Positions 36,812 to 46,188 of a DNA stretch of 64,000 nucleotides are shown piece by piece. The position numbers and the translations under genes are program-made. The notes under the pieces are model-generated. The model was not told where the DNA came from. It worked only from the letters and a program-made list of their open reading frames with translations, and made no database searches. Within the stretch, counting starts at the first letter, position 1. Every line of letters begins with the position of its first letter. This stretch comes from Kocuria subflava (GTDB lineage: Bacteria > Actinomycetota > Actinomycetes > Actinomycetales > Micrococcaceae). The DNA lies in NCBI RefSeq assembly GCF_012163155.1, contig NZ_JAAVUN010000007.1, positions 42,819 to 106,818 on the forward strand. The letters are read 5' to 3'.

Positions 36812-37504
36812 ATGTCTGCATCCTCAGCCAAAAAACCCCAGAACTCCAAGGGCCGCAAGCCTGCGGGGCCCCAGGGGTCCAAGAAGTCCTCGGCCCGTCG
36901 TGGCGGCACCAAGCGCTCGCCAGCGGCCAAGGGCGCTGCCTCGGGCCAGCTGGGCACCCAGACCCTCAAGGACAACTGGATCGCGCTCACCGCGGTGGGA
37001 CTGCTGACGGTGGGCGCCATTGGCGCGGTGGCCCAGAACATGTCCCCCACCTGCGCCGACCGAAACGGTGTGATACCGGAACAGTGGGCCGACGACGTCG
37101 TGGCTGCCGCTGAAGTCTCCGGTTTCTCCCCGTCCGTGGTGGCCGCTCAGATCCAGACGGAGAGCAACTGGAATCCTGATGCCGAGAGCCCCGTGGGGGC
37201 CCGTGGTCTGGCGCAGTTCATGCCGGAGACGTGGGGCATCTACGGTCAGGGTGACATTGCGGACCCGGAGGCCTCCATCCAGGCACAGGGTTACTACCTG
37301 CGGGATCTTCGAAACATGATGGCCGGGCTGGAACCTGCCAATGAACAAGAAGAACTGGACCTGGTACTGGCCTCCTACAACGCCGGGCCCACCGTGGTCC
37401 TGGAAGAGGGCGGGATCCCCAACTTCCAGGAGACGGAGAACTACGTCTCCCAGATCAATGAACTGGCAGCCACCCGCTACGCCAACGTGTGTTCAGCGGA
37501 CTGA
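36812..37504 (+). CDS. Membrane-anchored lytic transglycosylase (SLT domain)
   Basis: 230 residues: Lys/Ser-rich cytoplasmic N-terminus (~1-50), one membrane segment (~57-75), then an SLT-type murein transglycosylase domain. Catalytic Glu117 lies in AAQIQTESNWNPDAES, followed by GARGLAQFMPETW and the conserved LASYNAGPTVV. It would cleave peptidoglycan outside the membrane. A strong hairpin follows. Confidence 0.9.
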   Translation: MSASSAKKPQNSKGRKPAGPQGSKKSSARRGGTKRSPAAKGAASGQLGTQTLKDNWIALTAVGLLTVGAIGAVAQNMSPTCADRNGVIPEQWADDVVAAAEVSGFSPSVVAAQIQTESNWNPDAESPVGARGLAQFMPETWGIYGQGDIADPEASIQAQGYYLRDLRNMMAGLEPANEQEELDLVLASYNAGPTVVLEEGGIPNFQETENYVSQINELAATRYANVCSAD

Positions 37505-37510
37505 GCGCAA

Positions 37511-37576
37511 CGGCTCAACGCACGGCCAGTGGCGGGGTGCACGAGCACTGATGGTCGTGCACCCCGCCCTGAGCCG
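37511..37576. terminator. Bidirectional terminator between convergent genes
   Basis: GGCGGGGTGCACGA (37531-37544) and TCGTGCACCCCGCC (37555-37568) form a 14-bp stem with a ten-base loop, nested inside CGGCTCA/TGAGCCG arms (37511-37517, 37570-37576), between the transglycosylase and the converging gdh. Confidence 0.75.
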
Positions 37577-37581
37577 TTCTT

Positions 37582-40500
37582 TCAGTCCTGAACCGCGGCC
37601 CTCATGGTGCGCAGTGCCACGGACAGGGCAGCCAGATCACCGGCGGGGTCCCCGGTGTTGCTGGCGGCAATGTCCTCCAAGGTGGAGCGCAGTCGCGCCA
37701 GTTGGGCCTCGCTGACGGATTCCCAGGCCTCCACACGGTCCTCCGGGCTCTGCCCGTCCACACGCAGCGCCTGTGCGGCCATGGCCACCAGGGTGGAGTA
37801 GACGTCCTCCCGCATGGAGATCCGGGCCAGTGCCTCCCACCGGGTGTTCTGTGGAAGTTCACCGATCCGCTTGAGCAGGGACTCAATGTTGAAGCGGTCG
37901 TAGAGCAGGAAGTAGACCCGGCCCACAACTTCCAGGTCCTCACCAGCCTGGGTGCCCAGTCGCACCACGTCCAGCAGCGGGTAGGAGTCCAGCATCCAGG
38001 ACCACTCGCGGGCCAACCCCTCAGGCACACCCTGCCGTGTGGCGATCGCCAACAACTCATCATCCCGGGATGCGGATTCATGGCCCAACAGCACGGTGTC
38101 GCTGCTGCGCAGGGCAGCAATGGGCTCGTAGCGCTGGATGACATCCGTAATGGGGTGAGAGGTCTCGTCCCGGCTGATGAGCCACCGCACGGAGCGGTCC
38201 ACCAGGCGGCGTTGATCCTGCAGCATCCGCACCCACAGTTCGGTGGGAATCTCCGCCGAAAGGTGTGCCACCTGGTCCAGGTAGGGGTCGACGTCGAAAA
38301 TCGCCACCGTGGCCAAGAACGCCTTGGCAAGATCAGCCGGTGTGCAGGAGGTCTCGTCCATCGCCCGGAAGGCGAAGGAGGCCCCACCCACGTTGATCAT
38401 GTGATTGGCCACCATGGTGCACAGGATCTGGCGCCGCAGAGGGTGGGTCTGAAGATCCTCCCCAAAGCGTTCCAGAACCGGTGCCGGGAAGTAGGTCTCC
38501 ACTACCGTTGAGGTCCAGGGGTCCTCGGCCAGATCAGAATCGATCAGAGCTTCCGAGAGCTGGATCTTGGCGTAAGCCATCAGCACGGACAGCTCCGGGG
38601 AGGTCATGGTTTCCCCGGCGGCAATCCGTTCCTCCATGGGTTCCGTGTCCGGCAAGAACTCGATGGCGCGGTCCAGATCCGCCGCCTCCTCCAGCCAGTC
38701 CATGAGGCGCTCATAGGTGACCATGTAGTCTGCGGCCTTCCACCGGTCCACGGTCAACGTGACGTTCTGTGCCACGTTGGTGCGCAGCACCAGGTCCGCC
38801 ACGTCATCCGTCATGGATTCGATGAACTCCGCGCGGGCCTCGGCCTTGAGTCGCCCGGCGGTGACCATCCGGTCCACCAGAATCTTGATGTTGACCTCAC
38901 GGTCGGAAGACTCCACGCCACCGGAGTTGTCGATGGCATCCGTGTTGATCAGCACCCCGTTGCGTGCAGTCTCGATCCGGCCCAGCTGGGTGACGCCAAG
39001 GTTGCCGCCTTCGCCCACCACCTTGACCCGCAATTCCTGGCCGTCCACGCGGATGGCGTCATTGGCTTTGTCTCCGACCTCCGCGTGGGTCTCCGTGGAG
39101 CCCTTGATATAGGTGCCGATACCGCCGTTGTAGAACAGGTCCGCAGGTGCCTGGAGGATGGCCCGCATCAGCTCAATCGGAGACAGCTGCGTGGTGGACT
39201 CCGGAAGTTCCAGCAGTGCGCGGACTTCTTCCGAAACCGGCACGGACTTGGCCTCGCGGGAGAACACGCCACCGCCGGCGGAAATCTTGGCGGAGTCGTA
39301 GTCCTGCCAGGAGGAACGTGTCAAACCGAACAAGCGTTCGCGTTCTGCGTAGGACACTGCAGGATCCGGGTTGGGATCCAGGAAGATGTCCCGGTGGTCA
39401 AAGGCCGCCACCACTTTGATGTGTTCGGACAGCAGCATCCCGTTGCCGAACACGTCCCCGGACATGTCTCCCACACCTACCACGGTGAAGTCCTGGGTCT
39501 GGGTGTCATGACCGAGCTCAAAGAAGTGCCGTTTGACGGACTCCCAGGCGCCGCGTGCGGTGATGCCCATGGCCTTGTGGTCGTAACCAACAGAGCCACC
39601 GGAGGCAAAGGCATCCCCCAGCCAGAATCCACGGTCCAGGCTGATGGCATTGGCGGTGTCGGAGAACCGGGCCGTGCCCTTGTCCGCTGCCACCACCAGA
39701 TAGGAGTCGTCCCCGTCCTTCCGGACCGTGCGAGCAGGTGGGACGGTGCGGTCACCGGCCCCACCGGCGTCGTCGTTGCCAGAGGATCCGGCAGCGATCT
39801 CCAGATTGTCCGTGACATCCAGCAGCGCGCCCACGAATTCCTTGTAGGCTTCCTCGCCTTCAGCAGCCCACGCCCCGCGATCCACGGAGGGATCCGGCAA
39901 CTGCTTGGGGAAGAAGCAGCCCTTGGCACCGTTGGGGATGATCACCGCGTTCTTGACCATCTGCGCCTTGACCAGGCCCAGGACCTCCGTGCGGAAGTCC
40001 TCGCGGCGGTCCGACCACCGCAGGCCACCGCGGGAGACCGGACCAAAGCGCAGGTGAGTGCCTTCCACCCGCGGGGACCAGACCCAGATTTCGAACTGCG
40101 GCCGCGGAAGCGGGGCAGCCGAGATGCGCTGGGGGTTGAGCTTGAGGGCAATGGTGGGCCGGTCCGTCTGATAGGCGTTGGTGCGCAGCGTGGCATCCAC
40201 CACCTCCACCAGCGTCCGCAGGAAACGGTCCGCATCCAGGGTGGGCACTTCCTCCAGGGCTGCTGAAACCGCCTCCCGGGCCTCCTTCCGAGCCTGTTGA
40301 CGCGCCTGATCATCAGCGGCGCCGTCGTGAGTCAGGAACCGGTCCGGGTCGAAGGAGGTTTCAAACAGCTCCACCACGGCCCGGGTGACCCCCGGGTAGC
40401 TCAGCAACGTGGCTGCCATGAACTCGAAGGAGTGCGGGACCCCCAGTTGCAGGAGGTACTTCACGTAGGCCCGCAGCACGGCAATGGTGCGCCAGTGCAG

Positions 40501-42519
40501 GCGTTCCACCAGCACCAGGCGGTCCAGGGCATCCGATTCCGACTGCCCGGAGAGCACAGCGCACAGGACTTCCTCAATCAGGTCCTCGGTCCGGGCCTCA
40601 GGCGGCCCCACCGGGTCCACGCCTGCCGGCAGCTCCACACCGAAGTCGTAGAGCTGGAACTCGCGACCATCAGCGGGGGTGATCTCGTAAGGCTTCTGAT
40701 CCACCACGGTCATGCCCAGGTTCTGCTCCATGGGCAGCATTTCCGTCAGGGTCAACCGGCGGGTCAGGTACACGTTCAGGCGCACCTGGTCCTGCTCCCC
40801 GTCAGAGACCGTGGCCACGCGCACCTCAGCGGCTTGTTCCGGTTCCTGGCCGGAGAGCATCTCGCAGCGCTGGAGATCGGCCACGGCTTCATCAATCTCG
40901 TAATCCGCCCGGTACGCCGGGGGGAAGGCTTCAGCCCAGTTGTAGGCGTACTCGCGGGCCTGCTCACCGGAGAACTCCGCCCCGATGGCACGCACCAAGG
41001 CATCCGGCCAGGAACGCACGGCGGAGCGCACCCGTGATTCCAACTCTGCCATGTTGACCGGGGGTGGGGTGTCCCCGGGCAGGCGTAGCCGGAAGAACAC
41101 CCGGGCCAGTGCGGAGGAGGACAGGCGCACCTGGAAGTCCACGTCCGTGGCACCGTAGGTGTCCGTGAGGACATCGGAGATCCGCTGCCGCACGGAGGTG
41201 TTGTACCGGTCCCTGGGCAGATAAACGACGGCGGAGACGAACCGTCCGAACAGGTCCGGGCGGACAAAGATCTTGGTCACGCGCCGCTCATCCAGGCCCA
41301 GGACACCGCGCGCCACCTCGGCAAGCTCGTCCACGGACATGTGCAGCAGTTCGTCCCGGGGGTACTCCTCCATGATGCTCAGCAGGTCCCGAGCCGAATG
41401 GGAGTCCTCACGGAAACCGAACTGGGTGGCCACCGCCTGGATCTTGTCCTTGACCCAAGGAGTTTCACGGGCCGGGGTGGCATAGGCCTTGCGGGCGAAC
41501 AACCCAATGATCAGGTGTTCGCCGTCCACCTGGCCGTTCGCGTTGAACCGGCGGATGCCGATGTAGTCCAGGAACTCACTGCGGTGCAGTTCCGAGCGGG
41601 TGTTGGCCTTGGTGACAAACAGGGTTTCCGCGTCCTTGGCGTGTTCCTGTGCCTGCTGGGTGAGTTGACGCCGGTACGGATTGCGCCCGGATTCGCTCAA
41701 CAGCCCCAAGCCCGTGTCCGGACGGGATTCCAGGTACAGCTGTTCATCAGGGCCGTTGAGGTCGTACTCCTTGATGCCCATGAGCACAAAGTTTCCGTCC
41801 AGCATCCACCGCAGGAAGTCCTGGGCGGCAGCCACGTCCCCCAGGTGCAGCCCGTCCTGCTCATCCCGCCGGGCCAGTCCGTCCAAGGAGACCACCAGGT
41901 TCTGCACGGAGTCCCGCATGGCCTCATGGTCCCTGGCGATCACAGCCACATCGGCAAGCACAGGGTGCAGTTCGCTGATGAGTTGGGCTGCGGCGTCGTC
42001 GTCCAGTTCCCGGGTCAGGACCACCTGCACCCAGGACTCCATGGCGGCCCGCTCCCCCAGGCCACCGATGGCAGGGATGGTCTGAGTGTCCCCGCTGGAA
42101 TGAGCCGCAAAATTGGGGACCTCCATGACCGAACCCAAGCCACCGTCCTCATCCCGGGTGACCTGCAGGATCGGGTGAACCACCAGGCGAGCGCCGCCCC
42201 ACTTCTGGGCGATCTGGGTGTTGATGGTAGAGACCACGTAGGGAACGTCCTCCGTGACCACGTACAGGACGGCACGCTGAGCCTCCCGGTCCACGTGGAT
42301 CAAGGTCTGCCCGGGAGCACGGGTCTGTGCCACCCGGCGGTGCTTGTTGGCCCGCTCGGTCAGGGATTCGCTGGGCCGGGAGGCCAGATCCTCCGGGGAA
42401 ACACCCGCGTAGTAGGCCCGCATCCACGCGTTGTCGCCTGCGAACTGCGGAGCCTGAGCCACCACGGGAATCGCCCCCGTGTGGTCATCTACCTCTGCAC
42501 GGTACTTGTCCTGTGTCAC
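37582..42519 (-). CDS. gdh: Large NAD-specific glutamate dehydrogenase
   Basis: 1645-residue member of the 180-kDa bacterial NAD-GDH class, which deaminates glutamate to 2-oxoglutarate. The N-terminal half (~1-700) carries the long regulatory ACT-like domains; the catalytic core (~820-1250) includes RFGPVSRGGLRWSDRREDFR, KAQMVKNAVIIPNGAKGCFF and SVGYDHKAMGITARGAWE; a helical C-terminal domain follows. GTG 42519 is used; the ribosome site is poor. Diverges from the GDPD gene with a short shared region. Confidence 0.94.
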   Translation of the reverse strand: MTQDKYRAEVDDHTGAIPVVAQAPQFAGDNAWMRAYYAGVSPEDLASRPSESLTERANKHRRVAQTRAPGQTLIHVDREAQRAVLYVVTEDVPYVVSTINTQIAQKWGGARLVVHPILQVTRDEDGGLGSVMEVPNFAAHSSGDTQTIPAIGGLGERAAMESWVQVVLTRELDDDAAAQLISELHPVLADVAVIARDHEAMRDSVQNLVVSLDGLARRDEQDGLHLGDVAAAQDFLRWMLDGNFVLMGIKEYDLNGPDEQLYLESRPDTGLGLLSESGRNPYRRQLTQQAQEHAKDAETLFVTKANTRSELHRSEFLDYIGIRRFNANGQVDGEHLIIGLFARKAYATPARETPWVKDKIQAVATQFGFREDSHSARDLLSIMEEYPRDELLHMSVDELAEVARGVLGLDERRVTKIFVRPDLFGRFVSAVVYLPRDRYNTSVRQRISDVLTDTYGATDVDFQVRLSSSALARVFFRLRLPGDTPPPVNMAELESRVRSAVRSWPDALVRAIGAEFSGEQAREYAYNWAEAFPPAYRADYEIDEAVADLQRCEMLSGQEPEQAAEVRVATVSDGEQDQVRLNVYLTRRLTLTEMLPMEQNLGMTVVDQKPYEITPADGREFQLYDFGVELPAGVDPVGPPEARTEDLIEEVLCAVLSGQSESDALDRLVLVERLHWRTIAVLRAYVKYLLQLGVPHSFEFMAATLLSYPGVTRAVVELFETSFDPDRFLTHDGAADDQARQQARKEAREAVSAALEEVPTLDADRFLRTLVEVVDATLRTNAYQTDRPTIALKLNPQRISAAPLPRPQFEIWVWSPRVEGTHLRFGPVSRGGLRWSDRREDFRTEVLGLVKAQMVKNAVIIPNGAKGCFFPKQLPDPSVDRGAWAAEGEEAYKEFVGALLDVTDNLEIAAGSSGNDDAGGAGDRTVPPARTVRKDGDDSYLVVAADKGTARFSDTANAISLDRGFWLGDAFASGGSVGYDHKAMGITARGAWESVKRHFFELGHDTQTQDFTVVGVGDMSGDVFGNGMLLSEHIKVVAAFDHRDIFLDPNPDPAVSYAERERLFGLTRSSWQDYDSAKISAGGGVFSREAKSVPVSEEVRALLELPESTTQLSPIELMRAILQAPADLFYNGGIGTYIKGSTETHAEVGDKANDAIRVDGQELRVKVVGEGGNLGVTQLGRIETARNGVLINTDAIDNSGGVESSDREVNIKILVDRMVTAGRLKAEARAEFIESMTDDVADLVLRTNVAQNVTLTVDRWKAADYMVTYERLMDWLEEAADLDRAIEFLPDTEPMEERIAAGETMTSPELSVLMAYAKIQLSEALIDSDLAEDPWTSTVVETYFPAPVLERFGEDLQTHPLRRQILCTMVANHMINVGGASFAFRAMDETSCTPADLAKAFLATVAIFDVDPYLDQVAHLSAEIPTELWVRMLQDQRRLVDRSVRWLISRDETSHPITDVIQRYEPIAALRSSDTVLLGHESASRDDELLAIATRQGVPEGLAREWSWMLDSYPLLDVVRLGTQAGEDLEVVGRVYFLLYDRFNIESLLKRIGELPQNTRWEALARISMREDVYSTLVAMAAQALRVDGQSPEDRVEAWESVSEAQLARLRSTLEDIAASNTGDPAGDLAALSVALRTMRAAVQD

Positions 42520-42638
42520 TACTCGATCACGCCTTTGTGAGGGATGGTGAGGTCACGCGCCGCGCTGGTGGAGCCGCCGCGGACGTTGGGTACCTCACTC
42601 ACACTAGCCGTCCACGCGCCGTTGCGAAGGGACACATC

Positions 42639-43733
42639 TTGGGATTCCCTTGTGCTGTGGAGAAACCCCCAGCACAGCCACCATTCGACCTCCAGTCCCA
42701 CCGGGGCGGGCGCGGGCAGTGGACGGAAAGTTCCCTCTACGCCTTTGCCCGTTCCCTGGAACTCGGGGTGACCACCTTGGAACTGGACACTCACCTGACA
42801 CAAGACGGTGTGGTCCTGGTGTGGCATGACCACACCATCGAGACCGCAAAGTGCCAGGACACCGCCCCGGCAACCCCCAATGACCCCGACTTCCCGTACG
42901 TGGGAGACCGCGTCCGGGACCTGACCTACGCGCAGATCCAGACCTTGGACTGCGGTTACCAACAGCTGCCCGGCTATCCGCAGCAAATGGTGGTGGAGCG
43001 CAACAGGATTGCCACTCTGGAGCAGCTCTTTGAGCTGGTGCGCGATCACCGTGCGGATGGTGTGGGGTTCAACATCGAGACCAAGGTGGAGGACCCCTCC
43101 AACGCCGCTGAACGTGATGCCTTGGTGGATGCCGTTCTGGAGCAGATCTACACCAACGGTTGGCCTGAGCGCACCCAGTTGCAGTCCTTCGACTGGGCAG
43201 CACTGGACCGTACCGCACCCGTGGCCCCGGAGTTGGAGCTGGTGGCTCTTGCCGAGGCAGAGAACCCCGGGGGCGCAGGTCTCACACCACAAGAGGTGGC
43301 TGACCGTGGGTACGACGTCTGGTCACCTCAGCACGTAGTGCTGACGCAGGCCAACATTGCTCAGGCACATGATCTGGGTCTGAAAGTGGCGCCGTGGACC
43401 GTGAATGACCCGGCGGACATGGCCAGGCTGATGGACTGGGGTGTGGACGGCCTGATCACCGATTACCCGTGGCAGCTGCGCCAGCTGATGCAACAGCGTG
43501 GCATGCCGCTGCCCACGGCTTACGCCGCACAGGATCAACCGTCTGATCCCCAGGCCCGCCCGGGCAGAAGCGGCACCGCGCCCGGCAAGGCCCGCCCCGC
43601 AGAATCCCCTGCCTCCACCGGAGGCCCGGACAGTCCTGGCCGGGAGCACGGTCACAGCCAGGGCCGCGGCCCGGAGCACAAGCAGGGCCCCAAACAGGGG
43701 CAGCACGGCGCAGGGACTCCCGGCCGCAACTGA
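42639..43733 (+). CDS. Glycerophosphodiester phosphodiesterase family protein
   Basis: Predicted hydrolase of glycerophosphodiesters: SHRGGRGQWTESSLYAF (catalytic His, Arg), ELDTHLTQDGVVLVWHD (metal Glu/Asp and second His) and GFNIETKVED. After the TIM barrel (ending near residue 285, GVDGLITDYPWQLRQL) there is an 80-residue Pro/Gly/Arg/Gln-rich tail of low complexity. Start uncertain: TTG 42639 has AAGGGA seven bases upstream and is preferred to GTG 42657; the longer upstream open frame overlaps gdh and is unlikely. Confidence 0.78.
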   Translation: MGFPCAVEKPPAQPPFDLQSHRGGRGQWTESSLYAFARSLELGVTTLELDTHLTQDGVVLVWHDHTIETAKCQDTAPATPNDPDFPYVGDRVRDLTYAQIQTLDCGYQQLPGYPQQMVVERNRIATLEQLFELVRDHRADGVGFNIETKVEDPSNAAERDALVDAVLEQIYTNGWPERTQLQSFDWAALDRTAPVAPELELVALAEAENPGGAGLTPQEVADRGYDVWSPQHVVLTQANIAQAHDLGLKVAPWTVNDPADMARLMDWGVDGLITDYPWQLRQLMQQRGMPLPTAYAAQDQPSDPQARPGRSGTAPGKARPAESPASTGGPDSPGREHGHSQGRGPEHKQGPKQGQHGAGTPGRN

Positions 43734-43741
43734 GCTGGGGT

Positions 43742-44275
43742 TCAGGACGCCGTGGCTGCCAGGAGGTCCTGATCCACAGGAACCACTTCCGCGTTGGCCA
43801 CGCGTTTGGGTTCCGTGTTCTGCAGGTGGGCCACGGTGAAGCGGATCAGCGCACCGTGGGCCACCAGCAGGATGTTGCGCTCCGGGAATTGGCCGTGCAC
43901 CTCATGAAGGACCTCCAATGCACGCTCCACCACCTGATCTTCCGGTTCGGCCACCTCCAGCAGCTTCTGGTAACCCTCTGGGGAGATCTCCGCAATGCTC
44001 TCGCCTTCATTGGACCCGAAGGACCGCTCCACCAGGCCCTGGTACATGGGTCCAAGCTCAATGCCGAGTTCCTGGGCCACAATGCGCCCGGTTTCCCGCG
44101 CCCGGCTCAGCGGTGAGGTGACCACCAGGTCCCATCCCGGATCTTCGTCACGCATCAGGTGTGCCGCGTCCACCGCTTGTTGCCGGCCCGTGCTGTTGAG
44201 CGGGATGTCGGACCCGCCCTGCAGCCTCTGGGCCCGGTTCCAGTCGGTTTCGCCGTGGCGCATGAATGCGAGCAT
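43742..44275 (-). CDS. Histidine phosphatase / phosphoglycerate mutase-like protein
   Basis: 177 residues with the catalytic FMRHGETDWNRAQRLQGGSDIPL, VVTSPLSRARETGRI, a catalytic acid region LVERSFGSNEGES and a late LLVAHGALIRF. Acts on a small phosphorylated substrate that cannot be named. AGGAGGAA precedes ATG 44275. Ends nine bases from the GDPD stop on the opposite strand. Confidence 0.87.
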   Translation of the reverse strand: MLAFMRHGETDWNRAQRLQGGSDIPLNSTGRQQAVDAAHLMRDEDPGWDLVVTSPLSRARETGRIVAQELGIELGPMYQGLVERSFGSNEGESIAEISPEGYQKLLEVAEPEDQVVERALEVLHEVHGQFPERNILLVAHGALIRFTVAHLQNTEPKRVANAEVVPVDQDLLAATAS

Positions 44276-44324
44276 GCAGATTCCTCCTGCGGTGGTGGGC
44301 TCTGGGGTTGTCGGCGGCCTCGGA

Positions 44325-44330
44325 CATAAT
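44325..44330 (+). promoter_or_regulatory. Putative -10 element (leaderless)
   Basis: CATAAT ends six bases before ATG 44337, placing the predicted transcription start on the start codon. The -35 is not clear. Confidence 0.3.
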
Positions 44331-44336
44331 TGCCCA

Positions 44337-45353
44337 ATGAGCGCACCGTCAGATGTCTCCCCCATTCTCCCCGACTCCGCAAGCACAGCCCACGAGCCCA
44401 GCCGTAGTTCCTCCCGCTTGATCTACGGTGCCATGGCCTTGGGCGGGTCCTGGGACCTTTCGGCCCTGACTGACGACGACGTCGCCACCGGGTTCCGTGC
44501 CCTGGATGCTGCCGCGGCTGCGGGTCTGACGGAGATCGACCTGGCGGACATCTACACCGCCGGCAAGTCGGAGTCCGTGGTGGGTCAGTGGCTGGCCGAG
44601 CGCGCCGGCCGGCGCGAAAGCGTCACGTTGCAGACCAAGGCCGGCATCCGGATCCCCGGGAACACGGCGGCAGATGACGCCCCCATGCACTACCGCCTGG
44701 ATGAACACACGCTGCGCGGCGGGTTGGAAGGATCCTTGACGCGACTGGGCGTTGAGTCGGTGGATCGGTTCCTGATTCACCGGTGGGATCCCCTGGCTGA
44801 TCCCACCCAGGTGGCAGCTGTTCTGGATCAGCTGGTGGATGACGGCCTGACCGCGGCTTTGGGCATCTCCAATGTGTCCTGGCACCGGATCCGGGGTCTT
44901 CAAAGCCACCTCCGCCACCCGCTGGAAGCCGTTCAGGTTCAGCTCAGCCTGGGTCACCGGGACTTTGTGGAGCGCCAGATCCTGTGGGACCACCCGGAAG
45001 GCTCAGGAGTGGACTTCGACGAATCTCTGTTGGAGAACTGTGCCGCCGTAGGGATCCAGGTCCAGGCTTGGGGAGCACTGGACCAGGGCCGGTACACTCG
45101 CAGCCCGCAGGACAGCACTGACCCGGCCACTGCTGAGTTGACCGCCGCCATTGCCGCAGAGATCGGCACTTCTGCGGAGGCGGTGGCCCTGGCGTGGATC
45201 ATGCGCCTTCCGCAACGCATCCGGCCTGTGATCGGTACCAGCAACCCGGAGCGGATCGTGGCCTGCGCACAAGCACTGGACGTCGTGGACAAGCTGACGC
45301 ACGAGCACTGGTACGCGCTGCTGAATTCGGCCCGCGGCCACAACGTGCCCTGA
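44337..45353 (+). CDS. Aldo/keto reductase family oxidoreductase
   Basis: 338-residue NADPH-dependent oxidoreductase of the YdhF-like subgroup. The catalytic tetrad is visible: Asp and Tyr in IDLADIYTAG, Lys in TLQTKAGIR and His in RFLIHRWDP; the cofactor-binding end has VIGTSNPERI. Divergent from the histidine phosphatase gene. Substrate unknown. Confidence 0.9.
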   Translation: MSAPSDVSPILPDSASTAHEPSRSSSRLIYGAMALGGSWDLSALTDDDVATGFRALDAAAAAGLTEIDLADIYTAGKSESVVGQWLAERAGRRESVTLQTKAGIRIPGNTAADDAPMHYRLDEHTLRGGLEGSLTRLGVESVDRFLIHRWDPLADPTQVAAVLDQLVDDGLTAALGISNVSWHRIRGLQSHLRHPLEAVQVQLSLGHRDFVERQILWDHPEGSGVDFDESLLENCAAVGIQVQAWGALDQGRYTRSPQDSTDPATAELTAAIAAEIGTSAEAVALAWIMRLPQRIRPVIGTSNPERIVACAQALDVVDKLTHEHWYALLNSARGHNVP

Positions 45354-45468
45354 GCACGGCACACCACCACAAGCCTCATCGCACAATGGCGGCAGCGCGG
45401 GCCGCCACCACGCATACTGACAGTGCCCGCAGTCCGCATGGCACCGTTCACGATTGGTTGGAGACACC

Positions 45469-45912
45469 ATGGATTCAGTTGTTCTGAGCACTCTGCTGTA
45501 TTCCGCAGCCGGTGCCGCCGCCTATGGGCTGGTGGGGTTGGTCCTGCTGGCTGCCGGCTACTGGGTGATCGATCTGCTGACCCCGGGCAAGCTGCACCAC
45601 GTGATCTGGGCCGAACGCAACCACGGCGCCGTCCTGGTCCTGGGAGCCTCCATCCTGGCCATGGCCCTAATTGTGCGGGCAGCCATCCTGGCCTCTGCCT
45701 CCGTGTTGTGGCTGGGTCTGGTGACCACCTTGATCTACGGGTTGATCGGTCTGTTGCTCATGGCGGTGTCGTTTTTCCTCATGGACCTTCTGGCGCCGGG
45801 CAAGCTGGGCGAACTGATTGTGGACAACGATCACAAGATGCACCCGGCTGTGTGGGTCACCGCGGCAACTCACCTGGCCGTGGGAATTGTGGTGGCTGCA
45901 GCCATCGCCTGA
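45469..45912 (+). CDS. DUF350 membrane protein with internal duplication
   Basis: 147 residues, four hydrophobic segments. The protein consists of two similar halves: YGLVGLVLLAAGYWVIDLL-TPGK and YGLIGLLLMAVSFFLMDLL-APGK, each a pair of helices ending in D-LL-x-PGKL. This is the DUF350 layout. GGAG lies before ATG 45469. Function unproven; some relatives are linked to envelope biology. Confidence 0.82.
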   Translation: MDSVVLSTLLYSAAGAAAYGLVGLVLLAAGYWVIDLLTPGKLHHVIWAERNHGAVLVLGASILAMALIVRAAILASASVLWLGLVTTLIYGLIGLLLMAVSFFLMDLLAPGKLGELIVDNDHKMHPAVWVTAATHLAVGIVVAAAIA

Positions 45913-45978
45913 CCCCCGCGGAGTTTCCCCACCTCCACGGGTGTACCCCTCTTGTACCTGCGGCGTTACGCAGGCGCC

Positions 45979-46010
45979 GTTGCGCAATCGTTGTGCAATC
46001 GTTGTGCAAC
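45979..46010. repeat. Three tandem 11-bp repeats (GTTGTGCAATC type)
   Basis: GTTGCGCAATC (45979-45989), GTTGTGCAATC (45990-46000) and GTTGTGCAAC (46001-46010) repeat head to tail with an 11-base, one-helical-turn period. TTGCGCAA in the first unit is a perfect dyad. They lie in the 276-base gap before the DUF2617 gene, about 180 bases from its start, and could be a regulator binding array. Confidence 0.6.
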
Positions 46011-46188
46011 GCTCACCTCACGGATCACCTGCGCCAATGCCCTGTTCACTGCCATGTGTGCCGTGAATCATCAGGCAACTTGCTTGCAGGCAGCACCGAG
46101 CGCACGTAATTTGCAAAAAAATCGTGCGCGGCGGTGATCGCCTGGCTGTCCCCCCGCAGCCCCGTGCATGGTGAGAGGAGCTTGACCT

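Noticed and set aside
45979..46010. CRISPR-like repeats
   Set aside because: Repeats are only 11 bp, directly tandem without spacers, and no cas genes are present.
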